From Sulfopaludibacter sp963835555 (GTDB lineage: Bacteria; Acidobacteriota; Terriglobia; Bryobacterales; Bryobacteraceae): a stretch of 64,000 nucleotides of DNA. A model generated the notes under the pieces. That model made no database searches and was not told the DNA's origin. It saw only the letters and a list, made by a program, of their open reading frames with translations. Made by a program: the position numbers and the translations under genes. Location of the stretch: NCBI GenBank assembly GCA_963835555.1, contig CAWIGC010000038.1, positions 310,001 to 374,000 on the forward strand, in the 5' to 3' direction. Every line of letters begins with the position of its first letter. Within the stretch, counting starts at the first letter, position 1. Positions 63,986 through 64,000 of the stretch are shown piece by piece.

Positions 63986-64000
63986 CGTCAGGTGCGCGCT

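Overview
The window looks like a chromosomal stretch from an acidobacterium of the Bryobacterales/Solibacter type. This is inferred from gene families alone: two soil-associated TIGR03435 proteins plus a relic of a third, two VWA proteins of the acidobacterial TIGR03436 type, two very large Oar-like TonB-dependent receptors with N-terminal carboxypeptidase-like domains, PadR next to an ADOP-permease remnant, BlaI and M56 regulators, and high GC with GC-rich third codon positions. I saw no rRNA, tRNA, CRISPR array, phage or insertion sequence.

Layout. 1-2.2 kb: a redox operon (NrfD-like membrane subunit, Cys-rich small membrane protein, GcvH-like lipoyl protein) with many frame breaks. 2.2-3.1 kb: a DUF6714-like protein and hicBA. 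3.2-6.7 kb: histidine kinase, archaemetzincin and NtrC-type regulator with 4-bp overlaps. 6.8-10.8 kb: Nudix, HAD, DinB, an enolase-superfamily enzyme and thiG. 10.9-16.7 kb: an EF-G-like GTPase, an MltD-like transglycosylase, a histone-H1-like protein and a HipA-like kinase. 16.7-20.1 kb: class IV aminotransferase, membrane glycosyltransferase-like protein and a truncated AAA+ gene. 20.1-32.9 kb: a minus-strand array (M14 peptidase, Gfo/Idh/MocA, VWA, TonB receptor, TIGR03435 relic and gene, BlaI, ADOP relic, PadR). 32.9-36.5 kb: two sugar MFS transporters and a ROK kinase. 36.5-44.4 kb: secreted proteins, c-type cytochromes (one with a copper-monooxygenase-like domain, one tetraheme) and Tat-type sugar enzymes. 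44.4-49.2 kb: BlaI/M56, a lipoprotein, and an ECF sigma factor with a membrane Ser/Thr kinase. 49.3-53.2 kb: an Oar-like receptor and a collapsed VapBC locus. 53.2-60.2 kb: a tight minus-strand operon reading uvrA, unknown gene, CPBP protease, mtnA, TlpA-like, TIGR03435. 60.3-64 kb: zinc-ribbon protein, RluD-like synthase, VWA protein, GNAT and DUF465-like protein.

Two patterns stand out. First, several loci look hollowed out or cut off: a TIGR03435 gene and an ADOP permease keep both ends but lost the middle, a VapBC pair is fused across a deletion, and an AAA+ ATPase stops where a convergent gene begins. Second, about twenty single-base frame breaks concentrate in 47-2164, 9.5-10.8 kb and 56.5-58.3 kb, while long intervals have none. 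Most interrupt otherwise perfect family sequences, so I read them as probable base-calling or assembly errors, not decay. The most interesting intact arrangement is the kinase-archaemetzincin-regulator operon, whose kinase carries a CX4CH heme-c-like motif in its predicted periplasmic sensor.
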